From Clostridia bacterium (GTDB lineage Bacteria; Bacillota; Clostridia; Acetivibrionales; JAFADI01), in the NCBI GenBank assembly GCA_026417615.1, contig JAOACY010000099.1:1-43174 (forward strand): a stretch of DNA of 43,174 bases, given 5' to 3'. The notes below the pieces were generated by a model. It was not told the DNA's origin, searched no databases, and worked only from the letters and a program-made list of their open reading frames with translations. Shown here in pieces: positions 8,443-17,410 of this stretch. The translations under genes were made by a program, and so were the position numbers. Numbering within the stretch: position 1 is the first letter of the stretch; each line of letters begins with the position of its first letter.

Positions 8443-9909
8443 CCTCAGCTTATATGCAGGCATTTCAAGGCAGCCATCTTCGCTGCGCAGAGTAAATCTC
8501 CTGCCATTTTGAGGAATAATCAGCCTGAATACCCTCCCATCCTCGGTTTTTGCAGTTTTGCCCGATGTTGAAACTGCTTTTCCTATCCACTTTAGCAATG
8601 TCACCCTAACATGCTGAGGGATGAGGGGCAGACTCTCCATATCAATCTCCCCGGCATTGATGTAGCTTTCAATGACCTGCTTTTCCTCCTCCAGACGCTT
8701 AATATATTCCGCTCTCATCTTCTCTTTCTTTTCAGTCTTGAATTCTATAGGAGTCCTTGCGCTTTTTTCCTTGTATCCCCGGACTTTGGGCTTGATTTCA
8801 ACCTGCAAAGGCACTTCATCATAAACACTGCTGTTGGGGCTTTCTGTGGCTCTTTCGGGATTTGTGCGCAAATGCCTTGTGTTAAAAAGTCCGAAGGCAA
8901 CAGCTGAAAGCTTGTGAGCCTCCTTTATATCCTCGCACGCCAGAAACATTTCACAGAGCTTGCGGTACTCCTCCCTCCTATTGGCGGCGCTGCTCCTGCT
9001 TTCTGCTATCTGGGAAGCAAATCTGGTTATCTTTCTGATAATTTCATTAGTTATGTCATATATTTTCGAGGCTTCGCTGACATGTCCCCCCGATGGTGCA
9101 AACCAATCACATATGCTTTGCCACTTGCCTTGAATGTTGTCCATGATTGCTTCGTCCGATACTTCCATATCCAGCCTGGGTATGGACTTTTCATAAATAA
9201 AGGCTTTTTCAAGGATAATTCTGATCTTATCCTCGGGAATCTTCCTGATTGATTCTTCAATAAAGTGGGCGTTTTTCTGAAGGCCTTTGACAAAATCCCT
9301 CAGGTACTCTATCAAGCTGTCCTTATAGGCTATAAACTCTCTTGATTTCATCAAATCTTCAGCCTTCTGGCTGTAAAAGCTGCGCACATAATCCTGGTAA
9401 TTCTGGTTCAGTCTTTTGAAATCCGTATGAAAGTCCTTCCACCAGGCTCCCACTGTCTTCGGGTCTGCTTCAAGCATCATCGGAAGCTTCAATACAGCAT
9501 CCCGTATACGCTCGAAAAGCGTAGGTTCAAGGGATGCTCCTTCAACCCGGATATTTTCCAGCTTAATAGTCATTCTTTCTATTTCTACAGCAAATTCCGA
9601 TAGCTGGTAACGAAACTGTTTATTCTTGAATTCTTCTATGGTTGAAGCTCTTGATGTGTCCTGGACGGGCACCAGATTGCCCCATTGTGTCAGCATGTCG
9701 AGATCCTGCTGGCACTGCTCTATGGTATAAGCGGCAAAATAAGGGTTGCTCTTGAGCTCTTCATAGACGTTTTCCTTGTACAGCCAGTACTTGATTTTTT
9801 CATACTGGATATAGAAAAAACGCAAGATAGCCCTGTATCTCCAGCAGTTTTCAGCTGTCAGGTATTTTGTTTCCGTAATAGGTTTCATCAAAACTGTTTC
9901 AACATTCAT
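8431..9909 (-). CDS. jetA: Wadjet type II subunit JetA (TIGR02677, DUF2397)
   Basis: 492 residues, first gene of the operon. The N-terminus (about 20-110: WRYRAILRFFYIQYEK ... FRYQLSEFAVEIERM) reads as a winged-helix domain. It is followed by long amphipathic helices (about 120-340) and a basic C-terminal region containing RAEYIKRLEEEKQVIESYINAGEID and ending LEMPAYKLRFEA. This matches DUF2397/TIGR02677, the kleisin/MukF-like bridge of type II Wadjet. Its partner genes downstream make the assignment secure. The start ATG at 9909 follows GAGG with 6-base spacing, and a good sigma-A promoter lies just upstream. The stop lies inside a structured spacer, so JetA may be produced at a different level from JetBCD. 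Confidence 0.86.
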   Translation of the reverse strand: MNVETVLMKPITETKYLTAENCWRYRAILRFFYIQYEKIKYWLYKENVYEELKSNPYFAAYTIEQCQQDLDMLTQWGNLVPVQDTSRASTIEEFKNKQFRYQLSEFAVEIERMTIKLENIRVEGASLEPTLFERIRDAVLKLPMMLEADPKTVGAWWKDFHTDFKRLNQNYQDYVRSFYSQKAEDLMKSREFIAYKDSLIEYLRDFVKGLQKNAHFIEESIRKIPEDKIRIILEKAFIYEKSIPRLDMEVSDEAIMDNIQGKWQSICDWFAPSGGHVSEASKIYDITNEIIRKITRFASQIAESRSSAANRREEYRKLCEMFLACEDIKEAHKLSAVAFGLFNTRHLRTNPERATESPNSSVYDEVPLQVEIKPKVRGYKEKSARTPIEFKTEKKEKMRAEYIKRLEEEKQVIESYINAGEIDMESLPLIPQHVRVTLLKWIGKAVSTSGKTAKTEDGRVFRLIIPQNGRRFTLRSEDGCLEMPAYKLRFEA

Positions 9910-9944
9910 TTTTGCCTCAAATTTATATACATTAGTTATCAGAA

Positions 9945-9974
9945 ATTATACCATTGCCCGACATACATATACAA
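9945..9974 (-). promoter_or_regulatory. Candidate sigma-A promoter of the jet operon
   Basis: On the minus strand TTGTAT (9974-9969) and TATAAT (9950-9945) are separated by 18 bases and lie about 36 bases before the jetA start codon. The -10 is a consensus match and the -35 is fair. There is no second consensus promoter of this quality between here and jetD. Confidence 0.55.
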
Positions 9975-10064
9975 CAATTGTTTCGATTTGCTTCTAAATC
10001 TATATTTAATGTCTTCAGACTGTGCTACTTAATGTTATATTAGCAATGGAAATAATTTTCTGAA

Positions 10065-10236
10065 GGGTAATTTCTCACGGCCCAAAAGGAATACCTCTGA
10101 GAAAAGTGAATTCATGCTCGTTCCCTAAAGACATTTCCCTCGAATTCATCTTTTCGATGCTATAGAAATTACCCCGGAAGAAACTTATTTCCAAATTGCC
10201 ATAGTAGTAATAAATAAATTCACTTTTCTCTAGAGG
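10065..10236. repeat. Structured intergenic repeat, copy A (diverged)
   Basis: This sits in the 413-base gene-free stretch 9910-10322 between the divergent jetA and hflK promoters. It shares its core with copies at 21301 and 31040. GGGTAATTTCT (10065-10075) pairs perfectly with AGAAATTACCC (10164-10174); in the other copies both arms are changed but still pair. GAGAAAAGTGAATTC (10099-10113) can pair either with GAATTCATCTTTTC (10142-10155) or with AATTCACTTTTCTC (10217-10230). The latter extends through CCTCT/AGAGG to 19 pairs with one bulge. The outer terminal inverted repeat present in copies B and C is not visible here, and 42 unrelated bases precede the last arm. The frame that is open in B and C is broken here. 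Confidence 0.8.
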
Positions 10237-10273
10237 CTGTTTGTCTTAATATAATACAATTCCAAGACATATG

Positions 10274-10282
10274 TGCTATAAT
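10274..10282 (+). promoter_or_regulatory. Candidate extended -10 promoter of hflKC
   Basis: TGCTATAAT is an extended -10 element with a full TATAAT (10277-10282), 41 bases before the hflK start. No good -35 hexamer is seen 17 bases upstream, which is usual for extended -10 promoters. Confidence 0.45.
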
Positions 10283-10322
10283 ACGTATAATAATATAAAA
10301 GAAAAAAGGGGGAATTACGCTT

Positions 10323-11273
10323 ATGAAAAGCCCAAAATTCATTACGGCTGCAGTGATGGTGATAATTATCGGAATATGGCTTTTTTCCGGAATATATACT
10401 CTTCGTTCCGGCGAAGAAGCTGTGATATTGCGTTTCGGCAAGCACACCGGCACTGTGTCGAAAGCAGGACTTAACTGGAGGGTTCCGTTTCCTGTGGACG
10501 AAGTAATAAAGGTAAATGTGAGTGAGGTCAAAAGAATAGAGTTCGGATTTGAAACCATACGCGAAGGCAACTCTGCCCAGAATGCCAATTACAAAGAGGT
10601 TCCAGGCAAGTCCCAGATGCTTACCGGTGATGAAAACATGGTAAATGTTGAAACAGCAATACAATACAAGGTGACAAACACCGAGGACTTTTTATTTAAT
10701 GTGGACGATCAGACCGGCACCTTGAGGATAGCAGCCGAATCTGCCATAAGAAGGGCTATTGCCAGCCACACCCTTGACGAAGTCCTGACTGACAACAAAT
10801 TCGGCATCCAGCAGGAGATAAAGGATGACCTGCAGCAAATCTGCGACTCTTATAAAATAGGCATAGGCATTATAGCCGTGCAGCTTCAGGATGTGAATCC
10901 TCCTGCAGAGGTTGACGCTGCCTTCAAGGATGTGGCAAACGCAAGGGAAGACAAGAACAGCCTCATCAATGAAGCCGAGAGCTATAAAAATGAAGTTATC
11001 CCCAAAGCCAGAGGCAGTGCCGCCGAGATGGTGAACAAGGCAATAGCATACAAGGAAAGAAGAATCGCAGAGGCAAAGGGAGATGTTGCAAATTTCATTC
11101 AAATCCTGGAAAAATACCAATTGGGAAAGGATGTAACAAGAACCCGAATGTATCTGGAAACTCTGGAGGAAATACTGCCTGGAGTTGAAAAATACATCCT
11201 GGATGAAAAGGGAAACACCTTGAAGTTTCTTCCCCTTGATGGCTCAGCTTTAAATAAGGATGATAAAAGATAG
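10323..11273 (+). CDS. hflK: FtsH protease modulator HflK
   Basis: 316 residues. One N-terminal membrane helix (about 7-27) is followed by an SPFH/prohibitin domain (YTLRSGEEAVILRFGKHTG...GLNWRVPFPVDEV). A coiled-coil tail contains the usual VxxAREDKNSLINEAESYKNEVIPKARG and RIAEAKGDVANF segments. In other bacteria HflK and HflC form a large membrane cage that surrounds FtsH and limits its proteolysis. The ATG at 10323 is preceded by AAAAGGGGG. The next gene, hflC, begins 17 bases after the stop, so the two are co-transcribed in the usual order. Confidence 0.95.
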   Translation: MKSPKFITAAVMVIIIGIWLFSGIYTLRSGEEAVILRFGKHTGTVSKAGLNWRVPFPVDEVIKVNVSEVKRIEFGFETIREGNSAQNANYKEVPGKSQMLTGDENMVNVETAIQYKVTNTEDFLFNVDDQTGTLRIAAESAIRRAIASHTLDEVLTDNKFGIQQEIKDDLQQICDSYKIGIGIIAVQLQDVNPPAEVDAAFKDVANAREDKNSLINEAESYKNEVIPKARGSAAEMVNKAIAYKERRIAEAKGDVANFIQILEKYQLGKDVTRTRMYLETLEEILPGVEKYILDEKGNTLKFLPLDGSALNKDDKR

Positions 11274-11290
11274 GAAAGGAGGCAAGCATA

Positions 11291-12292
11291 ATGGAGTTTA
11301 ATACAAATAATGTTTATGATATGAAAAAGGACCTGCAGTTAAAAAGAATAACAAGCTTTATCAAACCTTTTATTACTCTCTTTGTAGCATTTATATTATT
11401 AGCCGTGCTTTTTAACTCATTTACCTTTACAGTGGACGAACGGGAACAGGTCATAGTAAAACAGTTCAACGAGGTAGTAAAAGTCATTGTGGATGAAAAA
11501 ACAAAGGAACTGGAAGATTCCATCAGGAAAGTCAGCCAGCTCTCAAACGTAAAAATCCTTTTTGGAAAAGGGATTTACTTTAAGGTGCCCTTCCTCCAAA
11601 CAACCGAGAAATTCACCAATATGCTGCTGACCTATGACACAGAGTCCAGAGAAGTAATCACAAGGGATAAGAAGAAGCTGGTCCTTGACAACTACGCCCA
11701 ATGGAAAATCGAGAATCCGGCGCTCTTTGTCATATCCCTGAAAAATGAAAGGGCTGCTCATACAAGGCTTGATGACATCATATATTCAAAGATGAATGAA
11801 GAGATAGGAAAAGTAGATGCTCATGTTGTCATAGCAGACAAGAAGCTTGTTGGAGAAATGCTCAAAAGGGTAACCGATACCACAAATGAGCAAATGAAGG
11901 ATTATGGAATCAAGGTAATTGATATAAGAATCAAGAGGACAGATCTCCCTGTTGCCAATTATAACAATATTTTCAACCGCATGAAGACAGAGCGTGAGCG
12001 TGCGGCAAAGGCTTACCGCTCCGAAGGCAGCGAAGAAGCCCAGAAGATCCGCTCCGCAGCAGACAAGGAAGCAACAATTCTGCAGGCAAAGGCATATGAA
12101 GAGGCGGAAAAGATAAAGGGCGAAGGTGACGCAGAAGCCTTGAAGATATACGCTGACGCGTACAACAAGGATCCGGAATTCTATGCCTTCTGGAGAACGC
12201 TGCAAACCTACAAGGCTACTTTAAAGGACAAAACCAGGATAGTCATAGACTCAAAATCAGAATTTGCAAAATACCTGTTCAACAACAAATAA
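11291..12292 (+). CDS. hflC: FtsH protease modulator HflC
   Basis: 333 residues. A basic N-terminus and one membrane helix (about 27-48) are followed by an SPFH domain (FTVDEREQVIVKQFNEVVKVI; GIYFKVPFLQTTEKF) and a helical region with DIRIKRTDLPVANYNNIFNRMKTERERAAKAYRSEG. That last segment is the HflC hallmark. The C-terminal repeats rich in Ala, Glu and Lys (DKEATILQAKAYEEAEKIKGEGDAEALKIY) are also typical. A very strong AGGAGG sits 8 bases before the ATG. There is a small insertion after KVIVDEKTKELEDSIRKVSQL compared with the shortest HflC proteins. It should act with HflK at the membrane. Confidence 0.94.
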   Translation: MEFNTNNVYDMKKDLQLKRITSFIKPFITLFVAFILLAVLFNSFTFTVDEREQVIVKQFNEVVKVIVDEKTKELEDSIRKVSQLSNVKILFGKGIYFKVPFLQTTEKFTNMLLTYDTESREVITRDKKKLVLDNYAQWKIENPALFVISLKNERAAHTRLDDIIYSKMNEEIGKVDAHVVIADKKLVGEMLKRVTDTTNEQMKDYGIKVIDIRIKRTDLPVANYNNIFNRMKTERERAAKAYRSEGSEEAQKIRSAADKEATILQAKAYEEAEKIKGEGDAEALKIYADAYNKDPEFYAFWRTLQTYKATLKDKTRIVIDSKSEFAKYLFNNK

Positions 12293-12295
12293 CAC

Positions 12296-12330
12296 AAAAA
12301 AGCCTCCAAACTCAATAGTCTGGAGGCTTT
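12296..12330 (-). terminator. Rho-independent terminator after tRNA-Lys
   Basis: TGGAGGCTTT (12321-12330) pairs with AAAGCCTCCA (12299-12308). On the minus strand the hairpin ends in a run of T. It begins at the last base of the encoded CCA end of the tRNA, so the tRNA 3' tail is very short. It also lies just after the hflC stop on the other strand but lacks a T run in that direction. Confidence 0.75.
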
Positions 12331-12405
12331 GGTGACCCATCGGCGACTCGAACGCCGGACACCTTGATTAAAAGTCAAGTGCTCTGCCAACTGAGCTAAT
12401 GGGTC
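12330..12405 (-). tRNA. tRNA-Lys (anticodon UUU)
   Basis: On the minus strand the 76-base gene begins GACCCATTAGCTCAG and ends with a paired ATGGGTC, the discriminator A and an encoded CCA. The anticodon stem CTTGA/TCAAG holds the loop CTTTTAA, giving anticodon TTT (Lys). The D arm has AGCTCAGTTGG and the T arm has the standard GTTCGAGTC. It is transcribed as a single-gene unit between its own promoter and a terminator. Confidence 0.97.
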
Positions 12406-12429
12406 GAAGGTTCTGCCACGCAAGAATAT

Positions 12430-12458
12430 ATACTACATCACATTGTGCTTTTTGTCAA
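12430..12458 (-). promoter_or_regulatory. Sigma-A promoter of tRNA-Lys
   Basis: On the minus strand a perfect TTGACA (12458-12453) is followed after 17 bases by TAGTAT (12435-12430), about 25 bases before the tRNA 5' end. Confidence 0.65.
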
Positions 12459-12473
12459 CTGCTATTTTTGAGT

Positions 12474-12505
12474 CAAAACAGGGGACGGTTCCGATCCGTC
12501 CCCTG
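12474..12505 (-). terminator. Rho-independent terminator of purA
   Basis: CAGGGGACGG (12479-12488) and CCGTCCCCTG (12496-12505) form a perfect 10-bp, GC-rich stem with a 7-base loop. On the minus strand it is followed by TTTT. It starts 3 bases after the purA stop codon. Confidence 0.85.
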
Positions 12506-12508
12506 CTA

Positions 12509-13798
<1,290 letters not shown>

Positions 13799-13800
13799 CT

Positions 13801-13869
13801 ACCGGACATTTTAAAGCCCGGTATATAATTGCACCATATAATTATAACTGATTGTTATAATATTGACAA
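13801..13869 (-). promoter_or_regulatory. Promoter and leader hairpin of purA
   Basis: On the minus strand TTGTCA (13869-13864), a 17-base spacer and TATAAT (13846-13841) form a good sigma-A promoter. The leader contains ACCGGGC pairing with GTCCGGT (13801-13822), a short hairpin just upstream of the ribosome site. I see no purine riboswitch. Confidence 0.55.
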
Positions 13870-13925
13870 TAATAATCCGAATATTTATCTGATTTATTCA
13901 AATAATGTTCGGGTTCGTTAGCGTC

Positions 13926-13975
13926 AAAAAATATACCTGGCATTGACAAGCCTTAAGGCATGTCAGCCAAGTATA
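13926..13975 (-). terminator. Terminator after the DUF1858 gene
   Basis: A long imperfect stem. TATACCTGGC and TGACAAGCC (13932-13952) pair with GGCATGTCA and GCCAAGTATA (13957-13975) around a TTAA loop. On the minus strand it ends in six T. It starts about 14 bases after the stop of the DUF1858 gene. Confidence 0.7.
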
Positions 13976-13988
13976 CTCTTTTTACGCA

Positions 13989-14195
13989 TCAACCTTTTGA
14001 TTCAAGATAATCATTCAATTCTTTAACCAGTTTGTCCACATCTATTCCATGGATTGCACAAGCATCTTCAATGCTCTCACCTGAAGAAGACGGACAGCCC
14101 AAACAATGCATCCCGCTGTTCAGAAAAATAGGCACGGTACCCTTATCCAATTTGAGTATGTCTGCAATTATCATGTCACGTGTTACCTTCGGCAT
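13989..14195 (-). CDS. DUF1858 small redox-disulfide-type protein
   Basis: 68 residues. The ATG at 14195 is chosen because of the strong AAGGAGGG in front of it; the frame is open further upstream but without a ribosome site. The sequence VTRDMIIADILKLDKGTVPIFLNSGMHCLGCPSSSGESIEDACAIHGID is typical of DUF1858 (hybrid-cluster-protein-associated disulfide family, TIGR03980). It has a CxxC pair at about 28 and 31 in the conserved HCLGCP context. Such proteins are thought to act in redox or iron-sulfur related chemistry, but the role is not established. It lies downstream of the fumarase genes and may be read with them or separately, as 174 bases intervene. Confidence 0.8.
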   Translation of the reverse strand: MPKVTRDMIIADILKLDKGTVPIFLNSGMHCLGCPSSSGESIEDACAIHGIDVDKLVKELNDYLESKG

Positions 14196-14369
14196 ATGAT
14201 TTCCCTCCTTGTCTGTATCATAACGCAAATATATAGAAGGATATGAAAAAGATATTTTGTGGTTTTTCAAAACTGCACAAGGTTTTCTCAAGCATTTCAC
14301 AATAAACAGCTGATTTTTTCACATCCTCTTATATTATACACTATTAATCAATAAAAATATAGACAAAAT

Positions 14370-14918
14370 TTACAGTCTGAATTTCTCTCTTCCTATTTTG
14401 TATAAATCATTTCCGAAGCTGTCAATTATCACAGTAGCAGAAAAGTCCTTGACTTTAAGCTTTCTTATTGCCTCAGGCCCCAATTCCGGAAAAGCTATCA
14501 GCTCCTCTTCTTTTATGGATTCTGCAATAAGAGCTCCCGCACCTCCTATCGCACCGAAGTAAACCGAGCCGAACCTGACCATGGCATCAATTACTTCCTT
14601 GCTCCTCAAGCCTTTTCCAATCATACCGGTCAGCCCAAGCTCAATAAGCTTTGGGGCATAGGAGTCCATCCTGCTGCTGGTTGTGGGCCCCGCCGAGCCT
14701 ATTGCCTGTCCTTCCTTGGCAGGACACGGGCCCACATAGTATATTATCTGATCTTTTATGTCAAAGGGAAGCTCCCTTCCGGCGCTTATAAGCTCAATCA
14801 TTCTTTTGTGAGCTGCATCCCTTGCTGCATAAATGTAACCATTAATGCTAACCTGATCTCCGGCCTTGAGTTCTTTGACTTGAGCCTTTGATAAAGGTGT
14901 GTTTATTATATGTGCCAT
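14370..14918 (-). CDS. Class I fumarate hydratase, beta subunit (FumA C-terminal domain type)
   Basis: 182 residues. The ATG at 14918 follows GGAGG. It corresponds to the C-terminal domain of iron-sulfur fumarases and of L-tartrate dehydratase TtdB, with the conserved YVGPCPAKEGQAIGSAGPTTSSRMD and GMIGKG segments that form the substrate pocket, and YFGAIGGAGAL. It works with the alpha subunit encoded 75 bases upstream to interconvert fumarate and malate. Tartrate dehydratase is the main alternative; no tartrate genes are nearby, so fumarase is more likely. Confidence 0.9.
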   Translation of the reverse strand: MAHIINTPLSKAQVKELKAGDQVSINGYIYAARDAAHKRMIELISAGRELPFDIKDQIIYYVGPCPAKEGQAIGSAGPTTSSRMDSYAPKLIELGLTGMIGKGLRSKEVIDAMVRFGSVYFGAIGGAGALIAESIKEEELIAFPELGPEAIRKLKVKDFSATVIIDSFGNDLYKIGREKFRL

Positions 14919-14993
14919 CTTTCCTCCAAATGATGTTTTAATAATATTCTCCAATTGCAATTCGCATATAAGTGTTTTTCAGCTCGTATTTAC

Positions 14994-15836
14994 TCAAAGC
15001 ACAGCCTTTGCGTGCCTTGTTGCATGGCAGCTTATGTTTACTGCCACCGGAAGTCCCGCAATATGTGTTGGAAAAACCTCTATGTTTACTGCAAGAGCAG
15101 TTATCCTGCCGCCAAGCCCTGCCGGACCTATGCCAAGCTTATTAATACTCTCCAGCATTTCCTCCTCAAGCTTTCTTACATAGTCTACGCTGCTGTTCTC
15201 TCCAACAGGCCTGAGCAGCGCCTTTTTAGCCAGAAACGCAGCCTTCTCCATTGTACCTCCAATACCCACGCCCACAACAATGGGAGGGCATGGGTTAGGA
15301 CCTGCCTTGTCAACTGTGTCCAAAATGAAGCTTTTAACTCCATCGATACCGTCAGAAGGCTTTAACATTTTAAGGGAACTCATATTCTCGCTTCCGAATC
15401 CCTTGGGAGCTACTTCTATTTGCAAACAATCCCCTTCAATTATATTGAAGTGAATAACAGCCGGAGTATTGTCTCCTGTATTTGTTCTGAAAATCGGATC
15501 ACCCACTACGGAATTCCTAAGACAGCCTTTCTTGTAGCCTCTTCGCACACCCTCGTTTATTGCCTCAATCAGGCTTCCCCCTGTTATGTGAACATCCTGG
15601 CCCAATTCAACAAAAACCACTGCCATTCCGGTATCCTGACAAATAGCCATTTCATCACGGGCAGCTATCTCTGCATTCCTTACAAGGCTTTCCAGCACTA
15701 CCCTTCCTGTTTGGCATTCTTCTCTGCTTAATCCATCCTTTAAGCTCTTCAATATATCGTCATTCAAGAAGTAATTAGCGTTTATGCACAATTCTTCGGT
15801 TGTTTGGATAATCTGTCCAACGTCTATGCACTTCAT
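14994..15836 (-). CDS. Class I fumarate hydratase, alpha subunit (iron-sulfur)
   Basis: 280 residues, the usual length of the split alpha subunit. Three cysteines in conserved settings should bind the [4Fe-4S] cluster: C66 in ICQDTG, C183 in PNPCPP and C270 in ISCHATRH. Their spacing is close to that of E. coli FumA. GLGGRITALAVNIE and HIAGLPVAVN are further family hallmarks. The fourth iron of the cluster acts directly on the substrate. The pair fits anaerobic metabolism because such clusters are oxygen-sensitive. GGTG sits before the ATG; a better AGGAG is 14 bases away. Confidence 0.9.
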   Translation of the reverse strand: MKCIDVGQIIQTTEELCINANYFLNDDILKSLKDGLSREECQTGRVVLESLVRNAEIAARDEMAICQDTGMAVVFVELGQDVHITGGSLIEAINEGVRRGYKKGCLRNSVVGDPIFRTNTGDNTPAVIHFNIIEGDCLQIEVAPKGFGSENMSSLKMLKPSDGIDGVKSFILDTVDKAGPNPCPPIVVGVGIGGTMEKAAFLAKKALLRPVGENSSVDYVRKLEEEMLESINKLGIGPAGLGGRITALAVNIEVFPTHIAGLPVAVNISCHATRHAKAVL

Positions 15837-15944
15837 TACACATCACCATGCTCCTGCCTTTTTATCACTTTATATTTTACGATTGATAAGTCAATTAGGC
15901 AAGCCTGAGCTTCATAAGATAAAACCTCTTGTACCGTTGACCCC

Positions 15945-16385
15945 TTACATTATACCACCTTGAAGGCTTTGTTCCAATTCAAAAAATTTATTTTCTATCT
16001 CCTTAACCTTTATTATTAATTCCTCATTGTTTTCCCAGTTAACAATTGGCTTTATCTTCTGCAGCTTGATCTTAAGCACATAAATCTCTCCGTTTTGCAC
16101 CTTTCTGCCCTGCATTGTCAGAGTCTTATACTGGTTTAGCTTTGTCTCGATGGTTGACAGGTATATATTCACATCCTCCAGCTTCCCACAGAAATCATCA
16201 AAGCGGTTGAAGGCCTCCTCAATCTTTCCGCACCTGTCATTAATAAATTCAACCTTTTGGTCAAACACCTCAAATTTTTTATCAATGTTCTCCAGCTTTC
16301 TGTTTATATCATCGAATCTCTTGTTCAACTCTTGCTTATCCCTGTTGAATCTCTCCATAAAAGACCTCATGCATATATCATTCAT
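15945..16385 (-). CDS. Small coiled-coil protein of unknown function
   Basis: 146 residues from the ATG at 16385, which follows AGGTGGG; a longer open frame (to 16460) lacks a ribosome site. Most of the protein from about 10 to 90 is one heptad-patterned, charged coiled coil (FDDINRKLENIDKKFEVFDQKVEFINDR). A second helix closes the protein (VKEIENKFFELEQ). There is no signal peptide, membrane segment or catalytic motif. It looks cytoplasmic and structural. I do not recognise a family. It is divergent from the USP gene. Confidence 0.6.
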   Translation of the reverse strand: MNDICMRSFMERFNRDKQELNKRFDDINRKLENIDKKFEVFDQKVEFINDRCGKIEEAFNRFDDFCGKLEDVNIYLSTIETKLNQYKTLTMQGRKVQNGEIYVLKIKLQKIKPIVNWENNEELIIKVKEIENKFFELEQSLQGGIM

Positions 16386-16531
16386 AACAACCCACCTAAA
16401 GACAAGATTTGTAATCCATAATATAACATATTTATTTATAATTATCCATTTATTTCCCATACCTGGATATAATGCTTCTGCAAGAAAAATATTTTAATCT
16501 AATGTCTTAAGACTTTTCGCCTTTGTTCTGG

Positions 16532-16554
16532 TATAATAATAAGTGGTTATTATT
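16532..16554 (+). promoter_or_regulatory. Candidate -10 and operator-like inverted repeat before the USP gene
   Basis: TATAAT at 16532-16537 is overlapped by a perfect 8-bp inverted repeat, AATAATAA and TTATTATT (16535-16554), separated by GTGG. The dyad therefore covers the predicted start of transcription, a usual place for a repressor. No clear -35 is present. Confidence 0.35.
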
Positions 16555-16575
16555 TAGCAACCAAAGGGGTTATGC

Positions 16576-16968
16576 TTGAATATGAATCCTAACATACTTG
16601 TCTGTGTTACACAGCAAAAAACCTGCGAAAGGCTTATAAGAAGAGCCGCCAATATAAAAAATCAATCAAAGGGATCACTGTTTGTTATTCATGTGGCAAA
16701 GAATGACTGGAATTTCCTTGATAATGCCAAGGAGGGCGAAGCTCTTGAATATCTGTTCGGCATATCAAAGTCTGTAGGTGCAAATCTATCAGTCTTGAAA
16801 TCTGACGATATTGTAGGTACAATTGCCGGATTTGCAAGAGAAAACAATATTAATTGTATAATCATGGGAGAATCGCTTAATGACCATGCAGAAAATCATT
16901 TTTACATTGAGCTGAAAAGGCAATTAAGCAATGTCGAAATTCAAGTTATTCCTCCCGAAGAAATATGA
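16576..16968 (+). CDS. Stand-alone universal-stress-type (KdpD-like USP) protein
   Basis: 130 residues. The frame begins with TTG at 16576, six bases after AAAGGGG; an ATG at 16582 is an alternative. The opening NILVCVTQQKTCERLIRRAANIKNQSKGSLFVIHV strongly resembles the USP domain in the middle of the KdpD potassium sensor (ILVCV...ERLIRRAARLA). Here it stands alone, without the kinase or the N-terminal KdpD domain. The nucleotide-binding alpha/beta fold is likely intact (IVGTIAGFARENNINCIIMG), but the G-2x-G-9x-G(S/T) ATP loop of ATP-binding USPs is not obvious. No kdp genes are nearby. The role could be sensing of a nucleotide, but this is inference. Confidence 0.7.
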   Translation: MNMNPNILVCVTQQKTCERLIRRAANIKNQSKGSLFVIHVAKNDWNFLDNAKEGEALEYLFGISKSVGANLSVLKSDDIVGTIAGFARENNINCIIMGESLNDHAENHFYIELKRQLSNVEIQVIPPEEI

Positions 16969-17015
16969 CATATTTAAAAAATATAGTTCTAAGCTACTAA
17001 ATTAGCTCGAAAAGC

Positions 17016-17053
17016 TTGACTTCATGGGATTTAAGTTATAAAATAATGTCGAA
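17016..17053 (+). promoter_or_regulatory. Promoter of hup with a Spo0A-box sequence at the start point
   Basis: TTGACT (17016-17021), a 17-base spacer and TAAAAT (17039-17044) form a good sigma-A promoter. TGTCGAA, the consensus 0A box, lies at 17047-17053, at about the transcription start and 24 bases before the start codon. The box could be chance; its position would suit repression. Confidence 0.45.
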
Positions 17054-17077
17054 TTCCATATTTAGGAGGTTGTGTAA

Positions 17078-17353
17078 ATGAATAAAACAGATTTAATCAA
17101 CTCAATTGCTGCCAAATCAGGTCTGAACAAGAAGAACAGCGAAGCTGCTCTTAACGCTTTTATCTCTTCTGTTGAAGAGTCTCTGAAGAATGGCGATAAG
17201 GTTGTGCTTGTTGGCTTCGGTACTTTCGAAGTTAGAGAAAGAGCAGAAAGAAAGGGCAGAAATCCTCAAACAAAGAAGGAAATAACTATTCCTGCATCAA
17301 AAGCACCTGTTTTCAAAGCAGGTAAAGGTTTAAAGGATACAGTTAACGCGTAA
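17078..17353 (+). CDS. hup: DNA-binding protein HU
   Basis: 91 residues, a full-length HU. It has [28 protein letters not shown] for the dimer helices, [28 protein letters not shown] for the beta arm with the conserved RNPQT tip, and [16 protein letters not shown] at the end. HU is a nucleoid protein that bends DNA without strong sequence preference. AGGAGG is at ideal distance. A perfect 18-bp hairpin terminator follows. No fusion or truncation. Confidence 0.96.
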   Translation: MNKTDLINSIAAKSGLNKKNSEAALNAFISSVEESLKNGDKVVLVGFGTFEVRERAERKGRNPQTKKEITIPASKAPVFKAGKGLKDTVNA

Positions 17354-17359
17354 GCTGTT

Positions 17360-17400
17360 ACATAAATAAAGCCCTGTGAACAACAGGGCTTTATTTATGT
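17360..17400. terminator. Bidirectional terminator between hup and the spo0A-like gene
   Basis: 17360-17377 and 17383-17400 are perfectly complementary (18 bp) around a 5-base loop, with a GCCCTGT/ACAGGGC core and AT-rich flanks. It gives a T-rich tail on both strands and lies between two convergent genes. Confidence 0.85.
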
Positions 17401-17410
17401 AAATAACTAT

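Noticed and set aside
16932-16938. TGTCGAA (0A-box sequence) inside the USP gene, and another inside the spo0A-like gene
   Set aside because: Both lie within coding sequence far from a promoter; a 7-base motif is expected a few times in a window of this size.
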